From Qipengyuania psychrotolerans (GTDB lineage: Bacteria > Pseudomonadota > Alphaproteobacteria > Sphingomonadales > Sphingomonadaceae), in the NCBI RefSeq assembly GCF_019711355.1, contig NZ_CP081297.1, forward strand, positions 1,240,001 to 1,304,000: DNA of 64,000 bases, written 5' to 3'. Below the pieces are notes generated by a model. It did not search any database. It saw nothing but the letters and a program-made list of their open reading frames with translations, and was not told the origin of the DNA. Positions 27,852 through 35,794 of the stretch are shown piece by piece (the first letter of the stretch is position 1; the number at the start of each line of letters is the position of its first letter). A program made the translations under genes and the position numbers.

Positions 27852-28165
27852 CTAGTCTGAATTCCTAATAAGCGCTTCGATATAGCCCTGCTCGCGCAGC
27901 TTGGCGAGCGCTGCATCAGCCTGTCCACGGCTTGCATAGGTTCAGGTCCGGGCGAGGCAAACCCTACTGCGTCTTAGTTCTGGCGGCCCGACGGATCATA
28001 CTCGGTACCGTCGATCGGATCTGCTTCGCTGGCAACGACCGAGTAATCCACTGCTGGACCTATAGAATTGGATCGTAAAGCGGGGCCATTGACCTCACCA
28101 ATTGCAAACACGGTCAAGGCAGGCACCGAAAGCGCTGCAGAAAGCGTCCTAGCGCGCGATCTCAT
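27852..28165 (-). pseudogene. RlpA-like SPOR-domain lytic transglycosylase gene, internally deleted
   Basis: Two pieces remain. The 5' piece starts at ATG 28165, overlapping the end of mltB, and encodes 63 residues with a signal-peptide-like start (MRSRARTLSAALSVPALTVF) up to a TAA at 27974-27976. Reading on past that stop gives DAVGFAS, resembling the opening of the double-psi beta-barrel of RlpA. The 3' piece, in another frame (27852-27941), reads TYASRGQADAALAKLREQGY and ends as a SPOR domain does. The catalytic barrel and most of SPOR are gone. The position between mltB and the carboxypeptidase fits rlpA. A genuine 63-residue gene is the alternative. Confidence 0.75.
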
Positions 28166-29174
28166 CAGCAAGCAGCCCCACACTCATCGCGTAATAATTC
28201 GAGCAATTATACTCGAGGATAACCCGGTAATTCGAGGTCAGGAGCCAGGCGGGGGTGCCGGGACCATCCGGATGGAACAATGATACCAGGGTGCCTTGCG
28301 GGAGTGAGCGCTGCGGCTGCACCCCCAAAGCCCGCCATTCTTCAGCCGTCTTGTACTGACTATGCCGTCCGTGAACCCGGGAACAAACAGGGGCGTCCAG
28401 CTCAGTCCGGTAGCGATCGACATCGAACCCATTGGGGACAGAGGCCCTAACTCCCCAAGGCTGACCTGATCGCCAGCCCGAATCGCGGAAATAATTCGCA
28501 ATCGAAGCCAACGTATCGGCACGGTTGTTCATGATATCTGCGCGACCATCACCATCGCCGTCCGTCGCGAGGCGAAGGTAGACGCTTGGCAGAAATTGCG
28601 GATTGCCGAATGCACCTGCCCAGCTGCCTTGGAGCTGGCTGCGTGAGTAGCCTTTGTCAGCCACCTTCATCAAAGCGACGAACTCGCCAGCGAATAGATC
28701 GCGGCGGCGGCCCTCCCAGGCCAGTGTGGCAAGCGATTGCGAAAGATCGAAACCACCCTTCACAGCGCCGTAGGCTGTCTCGTGGCCCCAAATGGCGATG
28801 AGGATCTCGCCGGGCACGCCGTATTCACGCTCGATGCGTGAAAGCTCCGAACGTGCGGCTGCATAGTTTCTCTGGCCGCCCCGGATGCGTGCATCGTCGA
28901 CATGGGTTGCGATATAGGGTGCCATCGCCGGATAGCCGCTGGTGGTAGGAGAGCCAGGCTGTGACTGGTCAAGGCGGATCACGCGGTCATTCGGCTGCAA
29001 TCCGGCGGTCATGCGCTGCAAGGTCGCCTCGCTCACGCCTTCTGCACGTGCGCGGGCTATCAGAAGCTGTACGTAGGCGTCGAACGACAACTCCTGAGCA
29101 GCAACAGGAGCTGCAGGCAGTGTAAGCATCGATGCAGCGGTAAAGGCGAGAATTTTACGAAGTGTCATAGGCAT
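28149..29174 (-). CDS. mltB: Lytic murein transglycosylase B family protein
   Basis: A 341-residue periplasmic peptidoglycan-cleaving enzyme forming 1,6-anhydro ends. It has a signal peptide (MLTLPAAPVAAQ) and catalytic E132 in IWGHETAYGAVKG; the SLT/MltB fold continues through FAGEFVALMKVADKGYSR, WAGAFGNPQFLPS and DGDGRADIMNN. No lipobox cysteine was seen, so it is probably soluble. The last 17 bases overlap the start of the rlpA remnant. It heads the minus-strand cell-wall/replication series. Confidence 0.93.
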   Translation of the reverse strand: MPMTLRKILAFTAASMLTLPAAPVAAQELSFDAYVQLLIARARAEGVSEATLQRMTAGLQPNDRVIRLDQSQPGSPTTSGYPAMAPYIATHVDDARIRGGQRNYAAARSELSRIEREYGVPGEILIAIWGHETAYGAVKGGFDLSQSLATLAWEGRRRDLFAGEFVALMKVADKGYSRSQLQGSWAGAFGNPQFLPSVYLRLATDGDGDGRADIMNNRADTLASIANYFRDSGWRSGQPWGVRASVPNGFDVDRYRTELDAPVCSRVHGRHSQYKTAEEWRALGVQPQRSLPQGTLVSLFHPDGPGTPAWLLTSNYRVILEYNCSNYYAMSVGLLADEIAR

Positions 29175-29288
29175 AACTTGTCACTAGAATTGTGAATGAG
29201 CGATGTCATCCGGATCATTACTTTATGTGGAGGATGAGCGTTCTGGGATGACAATTGATCAGAGGCACGCTAGCGGGTCTTCCCGAGC

Positions 29289-29378
29289 GGACAGGTGGCA
29301 GAGCGGTTGAATGCACCGGTCTTGAAAACCGGCAAGGGTGCAAGCCCTTCGTGGGTTCGAATCCCACCCTGTCCGCCA
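29289..29378 (+). tRNA. tRNA-Ser (anticodon TGA)
   Basis: A 90-base gene with acceptor stem GGACAGG/CCTGTCC, anticodon stem CCGGT/ACCGG around loop CTTGAAA (anticodon at 29323-29325), the long variable arm typical of tRNA-Ser, a T-arm with GTTCGAATC, and an encoded CCA end (29376-29378). It reads UCA and related serine codons. It stands alone, with no integrase or flanking repeat beside it. Confidence 0.97.
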
Positions 29379-29412
29379 CTTCACCCTACTCATTCTCGTT
29401 AAGCACGCTCGT

Positions 29413-29583
29413 CTATTCGGGCTGGACCAGTGACTGGTCCCGCAGTTGATCTTTGGGATAATCGCTCGGTTTCACGCTGGATTGATTTCGAAGCGCAATG
29501 TGGTCTTCCACAATTCCGCCGTCTCTGGCGCCCTCAGCACGATCTTCTTGCCCTTGCGGTTCATCTGCCATTTCAAACTCCAT
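29413..29583 (-). CDS. Small acidic hypothetical protein of 56 residues
   Basis: Starts at ATG 29583 with GAGGAG eight to ten bases upstream and ends at TAG (29413-29415). The product begins MEFEMADEPQGQEDRAEGAR and ends in a polar tail rich in D, Q and P, with no membrane segment or cysteine, so it is probably disordered. The ribosome-binding site and coding composition support it; the open frame extends further upstream but that part is not convincing. Function unknown; it sits between the sulfotransferase gene and tRNA-Ser. Confidence 0.65.
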   Translation of the reverse strand: MEFEMADEPQGQEDRAEGARDGGIVEDHIALRNQSSVKPSDYPKDQLRDQSLVQPE

Positions 29584-29671
29584 CGCTTTGCTCCTCAGCG
29601 TAATAAACGTCTGAGACAGCGAAGGTTTCAAACGAATTCGACGGGATGACCCGCAAACACGCCATGACGGA

Positions 29672-30394
29672 TCACAGGGCGAATTTTCGCAGCGCTTCGT
29701 AGTCCTCGCGGCATGCTTCGGCGACGCCAGCGTACTCTTCGTCGAGATCAGGGAGCGGGCCAGGCGCAGATCCGAAGCTGGTCGATGCGTTGACCTTGTC
29801 ATACCAGTGCGATTGCCAAATGCCGTCCTGGGGATGCGGCCCCTTCTCCCACTTCAGCATGGCAGGGTCCCAAGAAATGCCGAGCGCCGACACTAGCCTT
29901 CGCAATACCTCCTCAGGATCTGCCAGGATATCCGCGCTATCGACTACGGGCGGAGCAATCCCGGTTCGCTCTGCTTCAATCTCGAAATATTCTCTTTGCC
30001 GAGCCAATCCCAGATGCTCTGGCCTGATTGCCGCGCGCTTGTTCGCATAACTTGCGGCGACCCGGATCGGATCGCGGATAAGGAATGCGTGCCGCATTTC
30101 GGGAAAAGCACGAATATCGACCGGGCCCTCCATATGATGCGGCATGTGCTTCTGATACCAGACGGCATGGCCAACTGGCGGCGAACCTTGAAGGGCAGCG
30201 GTTACAGACTGCCAGTCGGTATCCATGTCGGCGATGATTTCGCCGGCCATTGGTTGTGGATCGCCGGTCTCAGCCAAGTATGCCCCGTAGAACGGTTCGT
30301 CGCTGACAAAAGTGTCCTGCCGTGACGAGAAGCTGCGCATCATCGCAGTCGAGAGATTGCGCGGTCCGGACCACATCGCAATCCGTATGGTCAC
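29672..30394 (-). CDS. Sulfotransferase-family protein
   Basis: A 240-residue P-loop sulfotransferase-like protein. The N-terminus (IRIAMWSGPRNLSTAMMRSF) carries the 5'-phosphosulfate loop, and HAFLIRDPIRVAASY is the 3'-phosphate-binding motif of PAPS-dependent enzymes. The acceptor is unknown. The GTG start overlaps the stop of the class IV aminotransferase gene by four bases, which ties it to amino-acid or imino-acid metabolism; this pairing looks conserved but its purpose is not established. Confidence 0.85.
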   Translation of the reverse strand: MTIRIAMWSGPRNLSTAMMRSFSSRQDTFVSDEPFYGAYLAETGDPQPMAGEIIADMDTDWQSVTAALQGSPPVGHAVWYQKHMPHHMEGPVDIRAFPEMRHAFLIRDPIRVAASYANKRAAIRPEHLGLARQREYFEIEAERTGIAPPVVDSADILADPEEVLRRLVSALGISWDPAMLKWEKGPHPQDGIWQSHWYDKVNASTSFGSAPGPLPDLDEEYAGVAEACREDYEALRKFAL

Positions 30395-31317
30395 TGGGTT
30401 GCGCGCCCTTTGGTATCGCCTGATAGCTTTTCGAGATAGAGCTGCTGCAACCTCTCCACCACAGGACCCCGACTATCGCCGAGTATGCGGCCATCGATTG
30501 ATCCTACCGGCGCTACGCCGGCAAAGGTCCCGGTTGTGAACGCCTCGTCCGCGCCGTAGACATGGGTCAGAGAAAAATTGCGTTCACGAACTGTCATTCC
30601 AACATCGCGTGCAATCTCCAGAACGACCCCGCGGGTAATCCCGTCCAAGCAATAATCACCGCTCGATGTCCATATCTCCCCGTCTTTGACGATGAAAAAA
30701 TGGGTGGAATTGCACGTTGCCACAAAGCCGTGAGGGTCCAACATAAGCCCTTCGTCCGCCCCGGCTTGCGCGGCCTGGATGCAGGCCGTGATGCAGTTGA
30801 GCTTGCTGTGGGAATTGAGCATCGGATCCTGCACATCGGGATAGCCGCGGCGGACATGCACGGTGGCCAGCTTGAGCATTCTGGTGGCGGTTTCGGGAGC
30901 AGGCTCTTTCCATTCCGGGATCAGAACGATCGTTGCCGGCGTGATGACGACACGCGGATCCTGATACGGTGTTGAGCGAAGGCCGCGCGTTACCATCAAA
31001 CGGACATGCACCCCGTCGCCTCGCATGTCGTTGGCCTCGAGGACTGCATAGAGCCTCTTCTCCAGCGCTTCGCGAGTGATGCCGATATCCATGTGGATTG
31101 CTTTGGCACCGCGCCACAGACGATCCAGATGCCGATCCAGAAATGCAAGGCGTCCATGGTGGAGGCGTAGGCCTTCCCACACACCATCGCCGAGCATGAA
31201 CCCGCTATCGAACACACTGACTTTCGCATCAGGCCGCGCAAAATGCTCGCCATTGATGTCGATGATCACATTTTCGTTGCGCTCATCGGAGACGTAGTTG
31301 TGAGTGCCTTGCGTCAT
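30391..31317 (-). CDS. Class IV PLP aminotransferase (branched-chain / D-amino-acid type)
   Basis: A 308-residue fold-type IV aminotransferase with the PLP lysine K172 in NSHSKLNCIT. The N-terminal VSVFDSGFMLGDGVWEGLR and the C-terminal GITRGVVLEIARDVG and TGTFAGVAPVGSIDGR match the IlvE/D-alanine aminotransferase/ADC-lyase superfamily. Whether it uses branched-chain or D-amino acids cannot be told from sequence alone. Its start overlaps the antiporter stop (ATGA) and its stop overlaps the sulfotransferase start. Confidence 0.88.
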   Translation of the reverse strand: MTQGTHNYVSDERNENVIIDINGEHFARPDAKVSVFDSGFMLGDGVWEGLRLHHGRLAFLDRHLDRLWRGAKAIHMDIGITREALEKRLYAVLEANDMRGDGVHVRLMVTRGLRSTPYQDPRVVITPATIVLIPEWKEPAPETATRMLKLATVHVRRGYPDVQDPMLNSHSKLNCITACIQAAQAGADEGLMLDPHGFVATCNSTHFFIVKDGEIWTSSGDYCLDGITRGVVLEIARDVGMTVRERNFSLTHVYGADEAFTTGTFAGVAPVGSIDGRILGDSRGPVVERLQQLYLEKLSGDTKGRATQ

Positions 31318-33170
31318 CGGCCTCTCTTAAGAATTTCATCCATCTGCTCTCGCAGGATTGGGTCCCATTTGTCGCGCAATTCCCTGACCCTCTGCATTAG
31401 CGGTTCGTTCTCATGGAAAGGCACGCCGACCTTATAGAGATCAGCGACCTCCGGCATGAAGGCGCGATCATTCCGCTCGAACGCTTCTGTCACCGCCATT
31501 GCCTGCTGACGGTCCATGCCCAAAGCCTCGTACGCCGAGCGACCCATTCGCAAGCTGCTGTCATAGGTCTCGCGGATGATGTCCCGGCAACCGTAGGACC
31601 AAAGATCGTAGACATGGTTGCGATCAATCGCGCGGGCGGTGACGTGCAGGTCGGGAAAGTTCTTGATCGCGTATTGAACCAGCTTGTCGATTTGCTCGCG
31701 TTCATCAAGGGCGACGACCAGAAGTTTGGCTTTTTCAATCCCGGCGGAATGTAGCAGGTCAGGCCGCGTCGCGTCTCCGAAGTAGGTCGTGTATCCGAAC
31801 TTGCGGACGATCTCCAACTGCGCGCTGTCATAGTCGATCACCGTGGTAGAGTATCCGGCGATCTGCAGCATGCGGTCCACGATACCGCCAACTCGACCCC
31901 TGCCAGCGATGATGACCGGGTTCTCCTCGTTGATCTCGTCGGCTTCGCGGGCCTCGCCCTTGCAATAGGCGCGGGCAATGACCTTGTCGTAAAGGATGAA
32001 CAGTAGCGGTGTAACCAGCATTGTCAGCGCCACGATCAAAAGGAGGAGATCGGCCTGACCTTGCCCGAGCACCGCATTGGCGACCGCAAAGGCGATCAGG
32101 ACAAATGCAAACTCACCGGCCTGGGGAAGGCTGAGGGAGAATAACCAAAGCGCCTGCTTGCGCAGGCCATAACTCCAACCCACCCCAAACAGGATCGCAA
32201 ACTTTGCCGCGATAGTCACCGCTGCCCACAAAACGACCTCGCCCAAGCGTTCGCTCGCAAGGGCAAAGTCGATGCCCGCACCGACCGTGATGAAGAATAG
32301 TCCCAGCAACAGGCCCTTGAAAGGGTTGATGTCACTTTCGAGTTCGTGGCGGTACTCGCTCGTTGCCAGGACAACCCCGGCGACAAATGCACCCAAGGCA
32401 GGTGACAATCCAACCAGGGACATCAGCAAGGCTATTCCGATGACCACGCCCAATGCGGCTGCGGTGAAGAGCTCGCGTAAATTCGCGGCGGCGATGTATC
32501 GAAACAGGGGCCGAACCAGAAAGACGCCGATGCCGATTACGGCGGCGACTGCGCCAATTCGCACTGCGGCCGCGAGCCAGCCGGACATATGCTTGGTGAA
32601 GTCAAGGCCGCCGTGCGCCCCGCCATCGCTATGCCCTGCTGCGGCCGCCGCCAATTCCGGCATTGCCAGCAGGGGGATCAGGGCCAGCATGGGGATGACC
32701 GCAACATCTTGCACCAACAGGACGGAAAAGCTTGCTTCGCCCCCTTCACTGCCGAGGAGGTTCTTCTCGTTCAGGGTCTGCACGATGATGGCGGTCGATG
32801 ACAGCGCAAGGATCATACCGATCGCCAGTGCTGTCTGCCAGGGATTGCCGCTGATCAAAGCGATTCCGGTGATCGCAAGGGTAGTCAGCACGACCTGCCC
32901 ACCGCCCAGCCCCAACAATTTCCCGCGCATCTCCCAGAGGCGCTTGGGTTCAAGCTCCAGTCCCACGATAAACAGCATCATCACGACGCCGAATTCGGCA
33001 AACACCTGCAAGGCATCGACGTCGACGTTGAGCGCGCCAAGCAGCGGGCTGATCGCCATGCCTGCCAGCAGATATCCAAGGACCGAGCCCAGACCGAAGC
33101 GGCTCGCCAAGGGGACGGCAATGACCCCTGCGACAAGGATCAGGAAGGCGAGGAGCAAAAATCCGGTCAT
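31314..33170 (-). CDS. CPA2-family cation:proton antiporter with TrkA-N domain (KefB/KefC type)
   Basis: A 618-residue inner-membrane protein: about a dozen hydrophobic helices over residues 1-385, including FGVVMMLFIVGLELEPKRLW and LSPALGAFVAGVVLATSEYR typical of CPA2 exchangers, then a cytosolic TrkA-N/RCK domain beginning VIIAGRGRVGGIVDRML that binds nucleotides. KefB/C are glutathione-gated K+ efflux systems; no ancillary KefF/G gene is present, so K+/H+ or Na+/H+ exchange is the safe call. It starts 22 bases after lpdA and is coupled to the aminotransferase. Confidence 0.93.
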   Translation of the reverse strand: MTGFLLLAFLILVAGVIAVPLASRFGLGSVLGYLLAGMAISPLLGALNVDVDALQVFAEFGVVMMLFIVGLELEPKRLWEMRGKLLGLGGGQVVLTTLAITGIALISGNPWQTALAIGMILALSSTAIIVQTLNEKNLLGSEGGEASFSVLLVQDVAVIPMLALIPLLAMPELAAAAAGHSDGGAHGGLDFTKHMSGWLAAAVRIGAVAAVIGIGVFLVRPLFRYIAAANLRELFTAAALGVVIGIALLMSLVGLSPALGAFVAGVVLATSEYRHELESDINPFKGLLLGLFFITVGAGIDFALASERLGEVVLWAAVTIAAKFAILFGVGWSYGLRKQALWLFSLSLPQAGEFAFVLIAFAVANAVLGQGQADLLLLIVALTMLVTPLLFILYDKVIARAYCKGEAREADEINEENPVIIAGRGRVGGIVDRMLQIAGYSTTVIDYDSAQLEIVRKFGYTTYFGDATRPDLLHSAGIEKAKLLVVALDEREQIDKLVQYAIKNFPDLHVTARAIDRNHVYDLWSYGCRDIIRETYDSSLRMGRSAYEALGMDRQQAMAVTEAFERNDRAFMPEVADLYKVGVPFHENEPLMQRVRELRDKWDPILREQMDEILKRGR

Positions 33171-33192
33171 CTCACCTCCCTATGCCCGATTG

Positions 33193-34605
33193 TCAGATGT
33201 GCAAGGCCCGCCCGTAAGCAGCAAGCACGCTTTCATGCATGGATTCGCTGATGGTCGGGTGCGGGAAGACCGTGTTCATCAGCTCCGCTTCGGTAGTCTC
33301 CAGCGTCTTGCCGACGACGAACCCCTGGATCATTTCGGTCACTTCCGCGCCGACCATATGTGCACCGAGCAGTTCGCCGGTCTTCGCATCGAACACGGTC
33401 TTCACGAAACCTTCCGCCTCGCCAAGGGCGATTGCCTTGCCGTTGCCGATGAACGGGAACGTGCCTGCCTTCACCTCGTACCCGGCATCCTTGGCTTTCG
33501 CTTCGGTCATGCCGACCGACGCAATTTGCGGATGGCAATAGGTGCAGCCCGGGATGTTGTTGCGGTCGAGCGGGTGCGGGTGGACGTCCTTGTTGCCCAG
33601 TTCCTTGGCGATGGCTTCAGCGCAAGTCACGCCTTCATGGCTCGCCTTGTGAGCAAGCCACGGGCCCGGAGTGCAGTCACCGATGGCCCATAGGCCTTTT
33701 GATTTGGTGCGGCCAAAGTCGTCGATCTGGATGAAGCCGCGGTCCATCTCGGCCAGCTTCTCGAGTCCCACATTCTCCGTGTTCGGCACGATGCCGATGG
33801 CGGTGATGCAGTGCGTGAACTCGGTTTCGGCAACCTTGCCCTTGCTGTCCTTGATCTTGGCTTTGACGCCCTTGTCCGACACATCGAGCGCTTCCACGCC
33901 CGCGCCGGTCATGATCGTCATGCCTTGCTTGGTCAGGCTTTTTTCAAGGAAAGCGGAGACGTCCTTGTCTTCGACCGGGACGATCCGGTCGAGCATCTCG
34001 ACCACGGTCACATCGCAGCCCATGTCGTTGTAGAAGCTGGCAAACTCGATGCCGATTGCGCCGCTGCCGATCACGAGCAGCTTCTTGGGCATCTCCGGCG
34101 GAGTCATCGCGTGGCGATAGGTCCACACGCGCTTGCCGTCGGCCTTCGCGAAAGGGAGGTCGCGGGCGCGTGCACCGGTGGCGACGATCACGTGCTTGGC
34201 GGTGAGCTTCTCCACGCCCTTCTCGCCCTTGACGGTGATGCTGGTCGGGCCGGTCAGCGTGCCATCGCCCATGTGCACGGTGATCTTGTTCTTCTTCATC
34301 AGGTGCGTGACGCCCTGGTTGAGCTGCTTGGCCACACCGCGGCTGCGTTTCACCACGGCTTCGAGGTCCGCTTCGATCTTGCCCGCGATCTTCAGGCCGT
34401 AATCGCTCGCATGCTGTGCATAGTGCAGGATCTCCGCCGAGCGCAGCAGCGCCTTGGTCGGGATGCAGCCCCAGTTGAGGCAGATGCCGCCGAGCAGTTC
34501 GCGTTCGACAATCGCGGTTTTCAGCCCCAACTGGGCGCAGCGGATTGCCGCCACATAGCCGCCGGGGCCGGAGCCGAGAACGATGACATCGTATGTAGGA
34601 GCCAT
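33193..34605 (-). CDS. lpdA: Dihydrolipoyl dehydrogenase (E3)
   Basis: FAD enzyme re-oxidising lipoyl groups of 2-oxo-acid dehydrogenase complexes; 470 residues. It has the FAD motif VIVLGSGPGGYVAA, the redox pair C42/C47 (GGICLNWGCIPTK), the NAD site LLVIGSGAIGIEFASF and the C-terminal active-site HPHPTISESMHE. It belongs to the same minus-strand series as pdhC, so it probably serves pyruvate dehydrogenase, although about 1.6 kb of other genes lies between. A 9-base tandem repeat lies just upstream. Confidence 0.96.
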   Translation of the reverse strand: MAPTYDVIVLGSGPGGYVAAIRCAQLGLKTAIVERELLGGICLNWGCIPTKALLRSAEILHYAQHASDYGLKIAGKIEADLEAVVKRSRGVAKQLNQGVTHLMKKNKITVHMGDGTLTGPTSITVKGEKGVEKLTAKHVIVATGARARDLPFAKADGKRVWTYRHAMTPPEMPKKLLVIGSGAIGIEFASFYNDMGCDVTVVEMLDRIVPVEDKDVSAFLEKSLTKQGMTIMTGAGVEALDVSDKGVKAKIKDSKGKVAETEFTHCITAIGIVPNTENVGLEKLAEMDRGFIQIDDFGRTKSKGLWAIGDCTPGPWLAHKASHEGVTCAEAIAKELGNKDVHPHPLDRNNIPGCTYCHPQIASVGMTEAKAKDAGYEVKAGTFPFIGNGKAIALGEAEGFVKTVFDAKTGELLGAHMVGAEVTEMIQGFVVGKTLETTEAELMNTVFPHPTISESMHESVLAAYGRALHI

Positions 34606-34635
34606 ATTGGATTAGCCTTGGATCAGTCCGTCTGG

Positions 34636-34653
34636 ATGGAACACATGGAACAC
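34636..34653. repeat. Tandem 9-base repeat in the lpdA leader
   Basis: ATGGAACAC occurs twice in direct succession (34636-34644 and 34645-34653), about 30 bases before the lpdA start codon. On the lpdA-sense strand it reads GTGTTCCAT twice. It could be an operator half-site pair or chance. Confidence 0.4.
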
Positions 34654-34774
34654 GGTCTTGCGCATAAAAACCGAGAGCCGCTCAAAAGAAAACGGGAATA
34701 GGTATTCGGATGGGAAAGCAGCGGCGCGGGTCATTCTGCCCCCATGCCATGCGACACCGCGTGTAGGACAGCCT

Positions 34775-35158
34775 TTATGCCCACCGCTGTGCCACGGCGC
34801 GCGGTCGATTTTCTTCATCCAGTAGCACGAATTTGAATGTGCCCTGCGCCACCTTGGTCTCAGCCTCGCCATTGCGTTCGCGGGAGATAGCTTCGGCGGC
34901 AATGGTCATCGAGGTGTTCCCGGTCACCGCGACCTCGCAATAGACAGACAATTCGTCACCTACTTGCATCGCACCGGGGAAAGCAAAGTCCGTGGCCGAG
35001 ACGACCACTGCCTTGCCCTGCCCCTCGCGGCTCGCGAGCGAACCGGCACCAAGCGCCATCTGGCTCATCAGCCACCCGCCGAACACGCCCCCGTAAGGGT
35101 TCGTGTCCGCCGGCATGGCCGTGACGCGAATGAATAGTTCACGTGCCAAGAGGCTCAA
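34775..35158 (-). CDS. Acyl-CoA thioesterase, hotdog fold
   Basis: A hotdog-fold protein of about 127 residues. Signatures are PADTNPYGGVFGGWLMSQMA with the catalytic-site aspartate/asparagine region, and later VGDELSVYCEVAVTGNTS. It resembles YciA-type short/medium acyl-CoA thioesterases; the substrate is not known. The likely start is TTG at 35158, overlapping the stop of the lipoprotein gene (TTGA); no ATG occurs at the right place. A truncated second copy of its 5' end lies at 35645-35794. Confidence 0.82.
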   Translation of the reverse strand: MSLLARELFIRVTAMPADTNPYGGVFGGWLMSQMALGAGSLASREGQGKAVVVSATDFAFPGAMQVGDELSVYCEVAVTGNTSMTIAAEAISRERNGEAETKVAQGTFKFVLLDEENRPRAVAQRWA

Positions 35159-35598
35159 CCCGCCACATTGGTGAGGTAGGAACCTTCGATCCAGCCTGAT
35201 TGGCACTGGCCGTCATATTCGCGGCGATCCGCGACCGGCGTGCCCGTTCCGCAATCCGCAGCGTTCTTGGAATAGACCACGCCGACCCAGCCGCCTTCGT
35301 TTTCACAGATCGAGACAAGCTGTCCCGCCTGGAGCTGGTCTGTTTCGGAAGCGCCCATGTCAGGCGCTGAACGCACTGGGAGGACATTACCGGCCTGCGT
35401 GTCCAGCGTGCCGACGGTGCCAGCAGACGCGCATGCATCCATATTCGCCTCGCCGCCATACATGACAGGCCGCGCGGCCAAGGTCGCATCGACCGGGGCA
35501 GTATCGTAACTGTCATTGGCAGGCGCTTCTTCGGCGTCCTGTGAACAGGCTGCCAGGACCAGTGCGAGTGCCGGGATGGCTAAAGTCATGCGGTTCAA
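35155..35598 (-). CDS. SH3-like lipoprotein
   Basis: About 147 residues. The N-terminus is a lipoprotein signal (TLAIPALALVLAACSQ, lipobox LAAC). The mature part has PVRSAPDMGASETDQLQAGQ and QLVSICENEGGWVGVVYSK, typical of bacterial SH3 domains that bind cell-wall peptides, and several cysteines (DACA, SICE, ADCG, GQCQ) that could form disulfides. TTG at 35598 is chosen because AGGAG lies seven bases upstream; ATG at 35589 is the alternative. It is flanked by the two thioesterase copies. Role unknown, presumably envelope-linked. Confidence 0.78.
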   Translation of the reverse strand: MNRMTLAIPALALVLAACSQDAEEAPANDSYDTAPVDATLAARPVMYGGEANMDACASAGTVGTLDTQAGNVLPVRSAPDMGASETDQLQAGQLVSICENEGGWVGVVYSKNAADCGTGTPVADRREYDGQCQSGWIEGSYLTNVAG

Positions 35599-35644
35599 AT
35601 GAAATCTCCTCAATTCAGGCGACCGGAATGTCCGCCCTTTCCCC

Positions 35645-35794
35645 CTACGAACTATGTGGAAGGGTGTTTGTGTCCGAAGTCTGGGCTGCACCCAGCGGCA
35701 TCTGGCTCGTCAGCCAGCCGCCGAATACCCCGCCATAGGGGTTGGTGTCGGCGGGCATGGCCGTGACGCGGATGAGAGGGGAGCGGTCAGGCAT
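35645..35794 (-). pseudogene. Truncated thioesterase gene copy (5' fragment)
   Basis: ATG at 35794 opens MPDRSPLIRVTAMPADTNPY followed by GGVFGGWLTSQMPLGAA, clearly the N-terminus of the acyl-CoA thioesterase encoded intact at 34775-35158. It then runs into unrelated residues and stops at TAG (35645-35647) after 49 codons. At DNA level, 35691-35775 aligns without gaps to 35049-35133 with about 13 differences in 85 bases, many at third codon positions. Two thirds of the enzyme is missing. The start overlaps the stop of the upstream AT-rich gene. Confidence 0.82.

Noticed and set aside
29289..29378. tRNA-Ser as an integration site for a mobile element
   Set aside because: No integrase, no repeated tRNA 3' end and no foreign-looking block adjoin it.
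32272..34701. Two long plus-strand open frames opposite the CPA2 antiporter and lpdA
   Set aside because: Both are antisense to genes with full catalytic or membrane signatures; their translations are low-complexity and unlike any known protein.
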